Assembly: GCF_036014015.1 (NCBI RefSeq)
Contig: NZ_CP107905.1
Location: forward strand, 9,424,001-9,488,000
Length of the DNA stretch: 64,000 nt
Reading direction: 5' to 3'
Origin: Streptomyces sp. NBC_00457
GTDB taxonomy: Bacteria; Actinomycetota; Actinomycetes; Streptomycetales; Streptomycetaceae
Positions 16,031 through 24,764 of the stretch are shown in pieces. The position numbers were made by a program, and so were the translations under genes. How positions within the stretch are numbered: the first letter of the stretch is position 1; each line of letters begins with the position of its first letter. Below the pieces are notes generated by a model that saw only the letters and a program-made list of their open reading frames with translations, had not been told where the DNA came from and ran no database searches.

Positions 16031-17647
16031 TCAGCGGGGTGAGCGTTGCCGGCTGCTGCGGGGTGCGGGGACGCGGCGGGCGCCGGCGGCTCCGGTCGCG
16101 GTGGTGCCGGTGGTGGTACCGGTCGGCGTCGACCGGCGGCCCGATCGGCGGGGGGTCTTGGCGGAGGCGGCACCGGTCGAGGCGGTGTCCGTGGCTCGGC
16201 GATCCGGGGTCCGGCCGGCCGTCCCGGAGGCGGCGCCCGTCGCCGCTCCGGCCGCGCCGTTGCCGTTTCCGCGGCGGCGGTTGGAGCGCTTGCCGGGCTC
16301 GGTGCCGGGCTTGCGGTTCGGGCGGGAGGCCGTCGGCGTCTCCGGCTCGGGGACCGGGAGGGTGACCGCGATGCCGGACGGCTCACGGGCGCCGGTGATG
16401 GTGGACAGGTGGGGGTCACTAGACGTTATGCGGGCGGTACGGGCGCGGATGCCCGCGTCCGACAAGAGGCGGGTGACGTCGCGCTTCTGGTCGGGCAGGA
16501 CCAGGGTGACCACGCTGCCGGAGCCGCCGGCGCGGGCCGTGCGGCCGCCGCGGTGGAGGTAGTCCTTGTGGTCGGTGGGGGGATCGACGTTCACGACGAG
16601 GTCGAGGTCGTCGATGTGGATGCCTCGGGCCGCGACGTTCGTCGCGACCAGTGCGGTGACCTGGCCGTTCTTGAACTGATCCAGGGTGCGGTTGCGTTGC
16701 GGCTGGGACCGGCCGCCGTGCAGGGCCGCCGCGCGGACACCGACGGCCAGGAGCCGCTTGGCGAGCCGGTCGGCGGACCGCTTGGTGTCGAGGAAGAGGA
16801 GGACCCGGCCGTCACGGGCGGCGATGCGCGTGGTGACCGCCTTCTTGTCGGTCTCGTCCAGGAGGTGGAGCACATGGTGCTCCATCGTGGTCACAGCTCC
16901 CGCGGACGGGTCCACGGAGTGCACCACGGGATCGGTCAGGAACCGCTGCACCAGGCGGTCGATGTTGCGATCCAGGGTGGCCGAGAAGAGCAGGCGCTGC
17001 CCGTCGGGCCGTACCTGCTGGATCAGCTTGGTGATCTGCGGCAGGAAGCCCATGTCGGTCATCTGGTCGGCTTCGTCGAGCACTGTGATGCCGACGCTGC
17101 CGAGCACGCAGTCCCCGCGCTCCACCAGGTCGTTGAGTCGGCCGGGGGTCGCCACGAGGACCTCGGCGCCGCGCCGGAGCGTACCGGCCTGCTTGGTGAT
17201 CGACAGTCCGCCGACCACGGTGGCCAGCCGGAGATTCACCGCGGTCGCGTACGGAGTCAGCGCCTCCGTCACCTGCTGGGCGAGTTCGCGGGTCGGCACC
17301 AGCACGAGGGCGAGAGGTGCCTTGGGCTCCGCGCGCTGCCCGGCCGTGCGGGCCAGGAGCGCGAGCCCGAACGCCAGGGTCTTGCCGGAGCCGGTGCGTC
17401 CACGGCCCAGCAGATCACGGCCGGCGAGCGAGTTGGGCAGGGTGGCGGCCTGAATGGGGAAGGGGGTCGTCACCCCTTGCGCGGTAAGGGTCTTCAGCAG
17501 CCCCGCGGGCATGTCCAGACCGGCGAAGTCCTCGACGGCGGGAAGTGCGGGGGTGGTGTTTTCCGGCAGCCGGAATTCCCTGGGCGACGCCGCGGGCTGT
17601 GGGGGTGTCGACGAGCGCCGGTTCGGCTTATTGGGCCTGCGGGACAT
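16031..17647 (-). CDS. DEAD-box RNA helicase
   Basis: A 538-residue ATP-dependent RNA helicase. The Q motif (FPIQ), Walker A GRGRTGSGKT (about 81-90), DEAD box in VLDEADQM, SAT in LLFSATLD, and the motif VI segment HRGGRTARAG are all intact. A ~30-residue basic, proline-rich N-tail and a ~130-residue C-terminal low-complexity tail rich in Arg, Ala, Thr and Gly flank the core and probably bind RNA. The start was set at 17647 (MSRRPNK) rather than an in-frame upstream ATG at 17689, which lies inside the preceding terminator. It follows the cold-shock gene in the same direction, a common pairing for unwinding structured RNA in the cold. Confidence 0.92.
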   Translation of the reverse strand: MSRRPNKPNRRSSTPPQPAASPREFRLPENTTPALPAVEDFAGLDMPAGLLKTLTAQGVTTPFPIQAATLPNSLAGRDLLGRGRTGSGKTLAFGLALLARTAGQRAEPKAPLALVLVPTRELAQQVTEALTPYATAVNLRLATVVGGLSITKQAGTLRRGAEVLVATPGRLNDLVERGDCVLGSVGITVLDEADQMTDMGFLPQITKLIQQVRPDGQRLLFSATLDRNIDRLVQRFLTDPVVHSVDPSAGAVTTMEHHVLHLLDETDKKAVTTRIAARDGRVLLFLDTKRSADRLAKRLLAVGVRAAALHGGRSQPQRNRTLDQFKNGQVTALVATNVAARGIHIDDLDLVVNVDPPTDHKDYLHRGGRTARAGGSGSVVTLVLPDQKRDVTRLLSDAGIRARTARITSSDPHLSTITGAREPSGIAVTLPVPEPETPTASRPNRKPGTEPGKRSNRRRGNGNGAAGAATGAASGTAGRTPDRRATDTASTGAASAKTPRRSGRRSTPTGTTTGTTATGAAGARRVPAPRSSRQRSPR

Positions 17648-17688
17648 TGCGGTTGCCTGCCTTCCTGGAAAACACACTGGAAACAGCA

Positions 17689-17729
17689 CTCACCGGGGTC
17701 CGCACCGTGACGGTGCGGACCCCGGTGAG
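17689..17729 (-). terminator. 19-bp perfect hairpin after the cold-shock gene
   Basis: CTCACCGGGGTCCGCACCG (17689-17707), loop TGA, CGGTGCGGACCCCGGTGAG (17711-17729). It starts 18 bp past the csp stop and 42 bp before the helicase start, so the helicase needs either readthrough or its own promoter within or before the hairpin. Confidence 0.8.
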
Positions 17730-17747
17730 CGGATACGCGTGCGGCGA

Positions 17748-17951
17748 TCAGGCGGGGACGATGTTCTCCGCCTGCGGGCCCTTCTGGCCCTGCGTGACGT
17801 CGAAGGAGACCCGCTGGCCCTCCTGCAGCTCACGGAAGCCCTGGGTCGCGATGTTCGAGTAGTGGGCGAACACGTCCGGGCCGCCACCGTCCTGCTGAAT
17901 GAAGCCGAAACCCTTTTCGGCGTTGAACCACTTCACAGTTCCCTGTGCCAT
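17748..17951 (-). CDS. CspA-family cold-shock protein
   Basis: A 67-residue single-domain OB-fold protein with both RNA-binding motifs, KGFGFI (RNP1) and VFAHYS (RNP2), and the typical start [11 protein letters not shown]. It binds single-stranded RNA/DNA and acts as an RNA chaperone. GAAGGAG-type sequence precedes the ATG. A strong hairpin follows the gene, and a short inverted repeat in its leader may form a thermosensing structure. It is of standard length with no oddities. Confidence 0.95.
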   Translation of the reverse strand: MAQGTVKWFNAEKGFGFIQQDGGGPDVFAHYSNIATQGFRELQEGQRVSFDVTQGQKGPQAENIVPA

Positions 17952-18007
17952 GACTTTCTCCTTCTGTAGGCAGAGGCCCCATCCGGAGACGCCGGGAAAA
18001 CAACTAA

Positions 18008-18041
18008 TGCGCCTGAAGGAGAAACATTCCCGTCAGGCGCA
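18008..18041 (-). promoter_or_regulatory. Inverted repeat in the cold-shock gene leader
   Basis: TGCGCCTGA (18008-18016) and TCAGGCGCA (18033-18041) form a perfect 9-bp stem with a 16-base loop, 57 bp upstream of the csp ATG. Cold-shock genes often carry structured 5' leaders, so this may belong to such a leader. It could instead end a transcript reading the other way, but no gene lies on that side. Confidence 0.4.
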
Positions 18042-18215
18042 CATAGGTTCATGGGTACCACAACTGCAACGCGGAAACCGTAGCACAACCCGGCGGCGCC
18101 CCTCAGGGCAAGCCAGTTGGCGCGATCTGGAGATCATGTACCCGACAGCCCCTAGGATGGCTGGCTGCCGCGCTCGTACGCGTGCACAGTTGCGTTCACC
18201 GCAGGGAGAATGCCG

Positions 18216-19121
18216 ATGGGTAGGAAAGACGCCGCACGTACCTCGTCCGACAGTGCGGTGGGGGACGGCGGGTCGGCGGGCCCCCTGGTGCCGCGGCTGG
18301 TGCTGGGCGCACGGCTGCGCGGGCTGCGGGAGGGGCGGCACATCTCGCGTGAGGCCGCGGGACATGTCATCCGCGCCTCCCGGTCCAAGATCAGCCGGCT
18401 GGAGGGCGGCCGCCACGGGTTCAAGCTGCGGGACGTGGCCGATCTGCTCACCCTCTACGGCGTCACCGACGAGGCCGAACGCGCCACCTTGCTGGCGCTG
18501 GCCGAAGAGTCCAACACCCCCGCCTGGTGGCAGTACTACAACGACGTGGTGCCCTCCTGGATGCAGACCTACCTCGGGGCCGAACAGTCGGCGAGCCTCA
18601 TCCGCTGCTTCGAGGTCCAGCGCGTTCCCGCCCTGCTGCAGACCCCCGACTATGCGCGTGCCGCCGTCCGGCTCGCCCACCCGGGCGCCGGTGCGGAGGA
18701 GATCGACCGGCGAGTCGGACTGCGGATGACCCGCCAGCGGATCCTGCACCGCCGTCCCGGGGCTCAGTTCTGGGCCGTGATCGACGAGGCGGCGCTGCGT
18801 CGCCCGGTGGGCGGCATCGGCACCATGCGCGCCCAGCTCAGGCATCTCATCGAGATCTGCGGACTCCCGCAGGTCACGGTCCAGATCATGCCGTTCCACG
18901 CCGGCGGCTACGCCGCGGAAGGCGGTCCGGTCACCATCCTGCGGCTGCCCGGCGGCCGGCTGCCCGACGTGGTCTGCCTCGAGCAGCTCACCACCGCGCT
19001 CTACCCCGACAGGCCCGCCGAGATCGAGTGCTACTGGGATGTCATGAACCGCCTGGTGGTCGAGGCCGAATCACCGGAGGAGACTCCGACGACCCTCCAT
19101 CGCATCCTCCAGGAAACCTGA
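18216..19121 (+). CDS. XRE-type HTH regulator with DUF5753 domain
   Basis: A 301-residue regulator. After a ~30-residue tail comes a helix-turn-helix (ARLRGLREGRHISREAAGHV, then SKISRLEGGRH), followed by the DUF5753 region with its usual landmarks: PAWWQYYNDVVPSWMQTYLG, FEVQRVPALLQTPDYARA and QVTVQIMPF. This is the WhiJ-like family that Streptomyces carries in many copies, often beside DUF397 and methyltransferase genes. The start at 18216 was preferred to ATG 18210 because GGGAG (18204-18208) is then seven bases away. It faces a methyltransferase gene of the kind that accompanies such regulators; no DUF397 gene is present here. Confidence 0.88.
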   Translation: MGRKDAARTSSDSAVGDGGSAGPLVPRLVLGARLRGLREGRHISREAAGHVIRASRSKISRLEGGRHGFKLRDVADLLTLYGVTDEAERATLLALAEESNTPAWWQYYNDVVPSWMQTYLGAEQSASLIRCFEVQRVPALLQTPDYARAAVRLAHPGAGAEEIDRRVGLRMTRQRILHRRPGAQFWAVIDEAALRRPVGGIGTMRAQLRHLIEICGLPQVTVQIMPFHAGGYAAEGGPVTILRLPGGRLPDVVCLEQLTTALYPDRPAEIECYWDVMNRLVVEAESPEETPTTLHRILQET

Positions 19122-19146
19122 TCCACGGTCCGGCAGCCGGCAGGTG

Positions 19147-19962
19147 TCAGCGCTTGAGGGCGACTCCGCCGTACTGGTGCACCTCCGCGGGCAGGCCCAA
19201 GGCCGCGGCGTCGGGGCGCCAGCGCGAGCATGACGCGACGCCCGGTTCGAGCAGTTCCAGACCGTCGAAGTAACGCTCGATCTGCTCGGGGCTGCGGAGG
19301 ATGTAGGGGATCGAGCCACCCTCGTTGTACTGCTGGATGGCCTGGACATACGACTCACTGGTGCTGGTGCTGTCGTAGTGCACGAGGTAGCTGCCGGCGG
19401 GCAGCGCGTCCACCAGCTGCCGCACGATCGAGCGTGCCTCGTCGAAGTCCTCGATGTGGCCCAGGATGCCCATCAGCATCAGAGCGATGGGCTGGTCGAA
19501 GTCCAGCGTCTTCCCGGCTTCCCGCACGATGGTGCTCGGCTCGCGCAGGTCGGCGTCGACATAGTTGGTGACCCCTTCCGGGGTGCTGGTGAGCAGGGCG
19601 CGGGCGTGTGCCAGCACCAACGGGTCGTTGTCGACGTAGACGATCTTGCACTCGGGGGCCACCCGCTGGGCGATCTCGTGGGTGTTGTCCACGTTGGGCA
19701 GCCCGGTGCCTATGTCCAGGAACTGCCGGATGCCCTCCTCGGCGGCGAGGTGGCGCACGGCGCGGGCGAGGAAGTACCGGGCGGCGCGGGCGCCGGTCTC
19801 GATGCCGGGGAAGATCTCGCGGAAGGCGTCACCGGCCACCCGGTCGACTTCGTAGTTGTCCTTCCCGCCCAGCCAGTAGTTCCAGATCCGGGCCGACTGC
19901 GGCACGGAAGTGTCGATCTTGGAGAGCGCCTCCTGCTCGGAGTTCGCTGCCTCATCAGTCAT
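19147..19962 (-). CDS. SAM-dependent methyltransferase of the Streptomyces DUF574 type
   Basis: A 271-residue protein. The N-terminal motif SARIWNYWLGGKDNYEVDR and the SAM-binding motif QFLDIGTGLP, followed by VYVDNDPLVLAHARALL, define the family (often annotated SAM-dependent methyltransferase, PF04672). The C-terminal RYFDGLELLEPGV and RWRPD are also typical. The substrate is unknown for the family. ATG 19962 lies behind AGGAG. It is convergent with the DUF5753 regulator at 18216. A paralogue at 43301-44107 shares the domain order and motifs and also sits near a DUF5753 regulator. Confidence 0.85.
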   Translation of the reverse strand: MTDEAANSEQEALSKIDTSVPQSARIWNYWLGGKDNYEVDRVAGDAFREIFPGIETGARAARYFLARAVRHLAAEEGIRQFLDIGTGLPNVDNTHEIAQRVAPECKIVYVDNDPLVLAHARALLTSTPEGVTNYVDADLREPSTIVREAGKTLDFDQPIALMLMGILGHIEDFDEARSIVRQLVDALPAGSYLVHYDSTSTSESYVQAIQQYNEGGSIPYILRSPEQIERYFDGLELLEPGVASCSRWRPDAAALGLPAEVHQYGGVALKR

Positions 19963-20109
19963 GGACGCTCCTGTGCGCACGTAGGGACAACCACGAAACC
20001 GTCGAACATCAGTCGTGGCTGCCCACGCTATTCCTCAGGCCTCACCTCCTGCGCACCGGCGCCCCCAACCTGCCCGTGTTCTACCGCCTGTTGGCTGGTT
20101 TTCGTCCCC

Positions 20110-20538
20110 TCACCGGCGGACGGTACGGGGCCGGGCCGACCGGAAGTACGCGCGGCTCGGCGGTGAGTAGAGGAGGCCTACGCCGACGCCCTCCAAGACG
20201 ATGGCGATGATGGCCCGGATCGCGTACTCCTCACTGAACGGGTCGCTCGGGTCCGACAGCCCCCACATCACATGCGGGCCAAGAAAGAACAGGAAGAGCA
20301 CCGCCGTCACCGTCGCGACGACACGGGCCGAGCGCCCGCCGCGGCAGAAGCGGATGGCCGCACCGATCGTGATGAAGAGCAGGAGATACACGAACTGCGT
20401 CATCGCCGGGTCGTTGAGGGCGATGGAGGCACTGAACAGTGCGGAAAGGATCAGTAGAGCGGCGGCCCCGTTGACGTGTCCGGGCCGCTCGGCCGGAAGC
20501 CGCTCCGGCGGGTGGTTCTCGTCCGCTGAGCCAGTCAT
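20110..20538 (-). CDS. Small integral membrane protein, function unknown
   Basis: A 142-residue protein with a polar N-tail (~25 residues) and four hydrophobic stretches (AALLILSALFSASIAL, FVYLLLFITIGAAI, VVATVTAVLFLFFLGP, and AIIAIVLEGVGVGLLY). The start at 20538 is placed by GAGGAGG in front of ATG; an in-frame upstream ATG has no ribosome binding site. I do not recognise a family. It is divergent from the lipoprotein at 20656. Confidence 0.65.
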   Translation of the reverse strand: MTGSADENHPPERLPAERPGHVNGAAALLILSALFSASIALNDPAMTQFVYLLLFITIGAAIRFCRGGRSARVVATVTAVLFLFFLGPHVMWGLSDPSDPFSEEYAIRAIIAIVLEGVGVGLLYSPPSRAYFRSARPRTVRR

Positions 20539-20655
20539 CGTGCCCTCCTCGCATCTCTGGTCCTGCGGCCGGAGCCGGCGGCGCCGGTCCGTGCCCGGGA
20601 TCGTCCGGCCAGGGGTCCGGGACCCCTCCCGGACGAGGCACCGCATCGTGATGGC

Positions 20656-21144
20656 ATGCCTAAGGTCATGCGTGTCGCAGCCGCCGTCATGGGGCTGGTC
20701 GTGCCGGTCGTCGCCGGGTGCTCCTCCGGACCGGGCTCACCGAAACAGGAGTTGATCCGGAGCGCCGACGAGACCTGCCGTGAGATCACCGAGCGGTTCA
20801 CCGGCGACCTGGCGTACGGCGAGGGCGTCGGTGTGGGCGACGTACCGAAGTTGCGTGAACGGGTCGCCCTGCTGAAGGACCTGCGCGCACAGGTCCGCAA
20901 GATGCCGAAGCCGGAGACCGGCCAGAAGGACCTGGACGCCTGGCTGGGCAAGCTCGGTCTCTACATCGGCGACCTCGAGGACCTGAGTGGCCAGTTGGAG
21001 AACTACCGGCCCGGACAGGACTTGCTGATCGCGATGCAGATGTCCATCAACAAGGCGGCGGCGAAGGAGATCGCGTCGCCTGCGAAGCGCTTCGGGTTCG
21101 AGGACTGCGCGGCCACCAAGAAGTGGGAGTACATCGCTTCCTGA
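20656..21144 (+). CDS. Small lipoprotein
   Basis: A 162-residue protein with a signal peptide and lipobox VVAGC (Cys 22), so it should be anchored on the outer face of the membrane. The mature part is helical and charged (DETCREITERFTGDL, LLKDLRAQVRKM) with conserved-looking cysteines in DETC and FEDC. The ribosome binding site is unclear and ATG 20668 is an alternative start. It precedes a membrane protein, a Ser/Thr kinase and an FHA protein on the same strand with small gaps, so it may be part of that signalling unit. No function is recognised. Confidence 0.7.
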   Translation: MPKVMRVAAAVMGLVVPVVAGCSSGPGSPKQELIRSADETCREITERFTGDLAYGEGVGVGDVPKLRERVALLKDLRAQVRKMPKPETGQKDLDAWLGKLGLYIGDLEDLSGQLENYRPGQDLLIAMQMSINKAAAKEIASPAKRFGFEDCAATKKWEYIAS

Positions 21145-21203
21145 CGCGTCGGCGCAGGGATGGGGCCGCTCCAGGCCACCTCACGGAACGGGAGGAGATC
21201 AGC

Positions 21204-22637
21204 ATGGATGAACCGACCTACCTCGTGCGGGAACCCGAGCCGTACGGGGCCAGGGCGCGCGATCCGCTGGCCGTCGCGATCGGCAACGCCTCGTTGCTCG
21301 GCGTCGGCTATCTGATGCTGCGGCGGTGGCGCTTCGCCGCGTTCTCCGTCGCCGGCACCGTCGTGGTCGTCTCGTTGGTCGCGTCGACCGCCCGGACGTC
21401 GTACGAGATCGTGGCGCTGGTGTGGTGGGTGGCCGTCACCGTCCACGGCTGGTTTCTGGCCCGCCGAAGTGCCGGCCAGGGCGGTTCGGTGCGCGGTCAG
21501 CGGCTGGTCGCGCTCGCGGTGACACTGCCGGTGCTGCTGGCGGCGGGACTGCTGCGGTACGACGCGTCGAGGATCGGCGACAGTGTCACCGAGGCTCGCG
21601 AGAGCGGTGACTGCGCAGAGGTGTCGGCCGCCCAGGACAGGGTGTGGTTCGGGCACCGGATTGCCGACGCCCCGCTGTCCGCCCGCGGTGACGAGGTCGT
21701 CCAGGACTGCCGTCGGCTGGACACGGCCAGGGCGCAGCTGGCCTCCTCGCTGACCGGTGACACCGGCGCACTGGAGCGGGGCTTCAAGACGCTCGCCTCC
21801 GTCCTCGCCGAACCCGGCAACGAGAAGACGGTCGAAGCGACCCTCAACGGCTTCCTGCGCGCCCTGCCCGCAGAGGACCCCTGCGACACCGTCACCCTCA
21901 CCTACTGGCTCCGCGACCGCGAGAGCAGCAACGACGTACTCGACCGGTCCGCCGAGACGGCCCGGCGGACCGCGCCCGCCGCGCTCGTCGAATGCGGCGA
22001 CGATCTGATGGGTACCGACGACTGGAGGCAGGCCCGCGCGCAGTACGAGCGGCTGCTGGACGAGTACCCGGACGACGGGCTCGCGAGCAGGGCCCGGAAG
22101 GGAGCCAGGAAGGCCACGCTGAGCATCGAGCTGGACAACGTCCGCAGTCTCCTCGCGGGAGGCGACGACTCACAGCCCGAGTACTGCTCCCACCCGGCGA
22201 AGTACAGCGGCGCCAAGCCCCTGAGCAAGGGCGCCAACCGCGCCCTCTACTACGGCCACGACGAGTACAGCGAGGACTACGCGGCGAAACTTCCCGGCTC
22301 CTGGAAAGCCAAGGACCCCACCGACGCCGTTCTGGTGGTCTGCATGGGCGAGGAGACCTTCGGCGGCTCCGTCGAGACCTGCCCGTACCAGGCCCGGTCC
22401 TCCGGGAAAACCACCTATGTGACCTTCTACAAGATCGCGCTTCCGGTGAAGGTCTACGAGCTGCGCACCGGCAAGCTCGTCGCCAACCGCAAGATCCAGA
22501 TCAGCGGCAGCAGTTGCCCCGCGGTCATCACGTACTACACCAGCGGCGATATCGACCCGGGCCCGTCGTCGGCCAGGTATGTCAGCGAGTCGACGTCCGA
22601 TGTGCGGGCCGCGTTCCGCTCCTTGATCAACAGGTGA
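21204..22637 (+). CDS. Membrane protein with TPR-like extracytoplasmic region
   Basis: A 477-residue protein. The N-terminal ~120 residues hold about four hydrophobic helices (ASLLGVGYLMLRRWRFAAFS, VAGTVVVVSLVAST, EIVALVWWVAVTVHGWFLA, LVALAVTLPVLLAAGLL). The remaining ~350 residues appear to be outside and helical, with a TPR-like stretch (MGTDDWRQARAQYERLLDEY), followed by a cysteine-containing beta-rich end (YCSHPAKYSG, ETCPYQARSSGKTTYVTFY). GGGAGGAG precedes ATG 21204. It lies between a lipoprotein and a Ser/Thr kinase and could be a sensor or a substrate of that kinase; this is inference from position only. Confidence 0.65.
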   Translation: MDEPTYLVREPEPYGARARDPLAVAIGNASLLGVGYLMLRRWRFAAFSVAGTVVVVSLVASTARTSYEIVALVWWVAVTVHGWFLARRSAGQGGSVRGQRLVALAVTLPVLLAAGLLRYDASRIGDSVTEARESGDCAEVSAAQDRVWFGHRIADAPLSARGDEVVQDCRRLDTARAQLASSLTGDTGALERGFKTLASVLAEPGNEKTVEATLNGFLRALPAEDPCDTVTLTYWLRDRESSNDVLDRSAETARRTAPAALVECGDDLMGTDDWRQARAQYERLLDEYPDDGLASRARKGARKATLSIELDNVRSLLAGGDDSQPEYCSHPAKYSGAKPLSKGANRALYYGHDEYSEDYAAKLPGSWKAKDPTDAVLVVCMGEETFGGSVETCPYQARSSGKTTYVTFYKIALPVKVYELRTGKLVANRKIQISGSSCPAVITYYTSGDIDPGPSSARYVSESTSDVRAAFRSLINR

Positions 22638-22772
22638 GGGGCGCACAGAATCTGACGCTCCGTCATCGACCGTGGTTCGTGCCGTATTTCGGGAGGGCTC
22701 CCGGGCGGACGGGGTGAGCATGGCGGGGCGCTCTGTGAGGTGGCGCGCGCACGGCCGAGGGGAGAGACGCTG

Positions 22773-24581
22773 GTGGCAGGGGAGCGGGAGCAGGTCATCG
22801 CCGGGCGGTACCGGCTGGGGCAGCGGCTGGGTTCCGGCGGTGGCGGAAGCGTGTGGCTGGCCGAGGACCAGGAACTGCGGGTGCAGGTCGCGGTCAAGGA
22901 GATCGACGTACCGCAGACCTCGGAGGCCGCCCTCGGCGACCCCGCCGACCGGGGCCGCAAGGAGGCCCTGAAGGCGGCGCAGTTGCGCGAGCATCCGAAC
23001 GTGATCACGGTGTACGACGTCGTGGAGGCCGACGACCGGCCGTGGATCGTGATGGAGTACCTGCCGGGGACGCGCGACCTGAGCGCCGTACTGAAGGAGC
23101 GCGCCCCGCTGCCGAGCGACGAGGTGGCCCGGATCGGAGCCGCCGCGCTCGACGCGCTCTGCGCCGGACATCGGCTCGGCATCATCCACCGTGATGTGAA
23201 GCCCTCCAACATCCTGTTGGCGCCGGACCATTCGGGCGTCGCCGACCGACGGGTCCTGCTCACGGACTACGGCATCTCGCTGCGGCTGCGCGAGACCCGG
23301 ATCACCCAGAGCGGCATGGTCGTGGGCACGCCGGGCTATGTGGCTCCGGAGCGGCTGTCCGGCGGTGAGGCGACCGCCGCGTCCGACCTGTTCTCGCTCG
23401 GCGTCACGCTCTACGCCGCCGTCGAGGGCACCGCCCCGTTCGAGCGGGACACGCTCGACGCCACCCTTCTCGCCGCGCTGAACTCGGAACCCTCCGTGCC
23501 GCAGCGCGCGAGCGATCCGCTCAGCCGCGTGATCATGGGCCTGCTGGCGAAGGACCCGGCGGACCGTATGCCGGTCGCGGAGGCGGCCGAACTGCTCGCC
23601 GAAGCAGAAGCGGAAGCGGAAGCGGCAGCGACGGGGACGGGGACGGGGAGCGTGCCGTTGTCGGAGCCGTCCGCGAGCGAGACTCAGGAGCCCCGTACCC
23701 CCGCCTCCCGCAAGCCGGCCGGGCGTACCACCGTGGTGCTGGCGCTCGCGGCCGTGCTGGTCGGCGGCGGAGGGTTCGCGCTGGGCGCCACCGCGTTCCA
23801 CGACACCGGCGACCCCGTGAAGAAGCCCGACGTCGACGCGAAGGTCGCCGCGACTCCCTCCCCGTCGGTCACCCGCGGCGCATACCCGTACGGCAAGCAG
23901 GTGCGGCTGCGGGAGGAGCTCACGCCGGGCCGGTGCGTGGACGCCGACTGGAAGAAGGGCGAGGACTACCGGGGACGGCCGGGCCTCAAGCTCGTCGACT
24001 GCTACGACGGCGACCCCGAGGGACAGGTCATCACCACGGTCGCGGCGGAGGGCACCGAGGATGTGCGGGCCGAGTGCACCCGGCGCACCGCGGAGCTGCG
24101 CGGCACCATGGCCGATCCGGTGCTGTACGTCCTCACGCCCGAGAGCGGGCAGAGCGAGCCGCCTGCCGCGGCTTGTCTGCTCTTCCTGAAGAACGCCACG
24201 ATCGGCGGCCCGCTCGGCCACTTCCGCAAGTTCGGCGACCAGGTGTACGTCACCCAGCTGGGCCCGGGGGACTGCATCAACTCCAAGGAGGACGACGACG
24301 GTTCGGTCACCGACACCCTGGTGAACTGCGACGAGCCGCACCATGAGCAGATCGTCGGCTGGACGTGGGCCTCGGGCGACGGCTCGGCGGACAGCGTCGA
24401 CAAGGGAGACCTGTGCCAGGAGAAGTACGGCGTCAACTGGGCCCGCGGGGAGGGACACGAGATGTGGGGCTGGTACTCGACGGACGAGGAGTGGGAGGCC
24501 GGGTTCCGCCATGTGCTGTGCACTGTCGCGCGGGAGGACGGCAAGAAACTCCCCGGCGGAGCGGTGAAACCGGCGTACTGA
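22773..24581 (+). CDS. Transmembrane Ser/Thr protein kinase with septum-formation-like sensor domain
   Basis: A 602-residue Hanks-type kinase. Residues ~10-270 are the kinase domain: glycine loop GSGGGGSVWLA, lysine in VAVKEI, catalytic loop IIHRDVKPSN, metal motif DYG (Tyr in place of Phe of DFG) and GYVAPERLS. An Ala/Glu/Thr linker leads to one membrane helix (TVVLALAAVLVGGGGFAL). The outside part holds two repeats resembling the septum-formation domain (ELTPGRCVDADW..LVDCYDGDPEGQV and LGPGDCINSKE..VNCDEPHHEQIVG), each with a Cys pair. GTG 22773 follows GAGGGGAGAG. It is followed by an FHA gene, whose product could bind its phosphothreonines. Confidence 0.9.
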   Translation: MAGEREQVIAGRYRLGQRLGSGGGGSVWLAEDQELRVQVAVKEIDVPQTSEAALGDPADRGRKEALKAAQLREHPNVITVYDVVEADDRPWIVMEYLPGTRDLSAVLKERAPLPSDEVARIGAAALDALCAGHRLGIIHRDVKPSNILLAPDHSGVADRRVLLTDYGISLRLRETRITQSGMVVGTPGYVAPERLSGGEATAASDLFSLGVTLYAAVEGTAPFERDTLDATLLAALNSEPSVPQRASDPLSRVIMGLLAKDPADRMPVAEAAELLAEAEAEAEAAATGTGTGSVPLSEPSASETQEPRTPASRKPAGRTTVVLALAAVLVGGGGFALGATAFHDTGDPVKKPDVDAKVAATPSPSVTRGAYPYGKQVRLREELTPGRCVDADWKKGEDYRGRPGLKLVDCYDGDPEGQVITTVAAEGTEDVRAECTRRTAELRGTMADPVLYVLTPESGQSEPPAAACLLFLKNATIGGPLGHFRKFGDQVYVTQLGPGDCINSKEDDDGSVTDTLVNCDEPHHEQIVGWTWASGDGSADSVDKGDLCQEKYGVNWARGEGHEMWGWYSTDEEWEAGFRHVLCTVAREDGKKLPGGAVKPAY

Positions 24582-24613
24582 CCCGTGCCGTCGCCCCCGT
24601 CTGCGCGCTGGTG

Positions 24614-24648
24614 GACGACGGTTCCGCTCCCTCCCCGGAACCGTCGTC
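24614..24648 (+). terminator. 13-bp hairpin after the kinase gene
   Basis: GACGACGGTTCCG (24614-24626), nine-base loop, CGGAACCGTCGTC (24636-24648): a perfect stem 33 bp after the kinase stop codon. It suggests that the FHA gene at 24765 has its own promoter in the following ~110 bp. Confidence 0.75.
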
Positions 24649-24764
24649 CTTGCACGCTCCCTTTATACGGGGGCAGTTTGGGGAGGGGTCCCGGAGGTGA
24701 TGCCGGATCCTGTAACAGCGCCCGTACGCGTGTCGAGAACACCCCCGATCCAAGGAGCACCGCG

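Noticed and set aside
15678..16419. Possible gene or pseudogene between the small secreted protein and the helicase
   Set aside because: Overlapping frames on both strands are Arg/Pro/Ala-rich with no recognisable motif or ribosome binding site.
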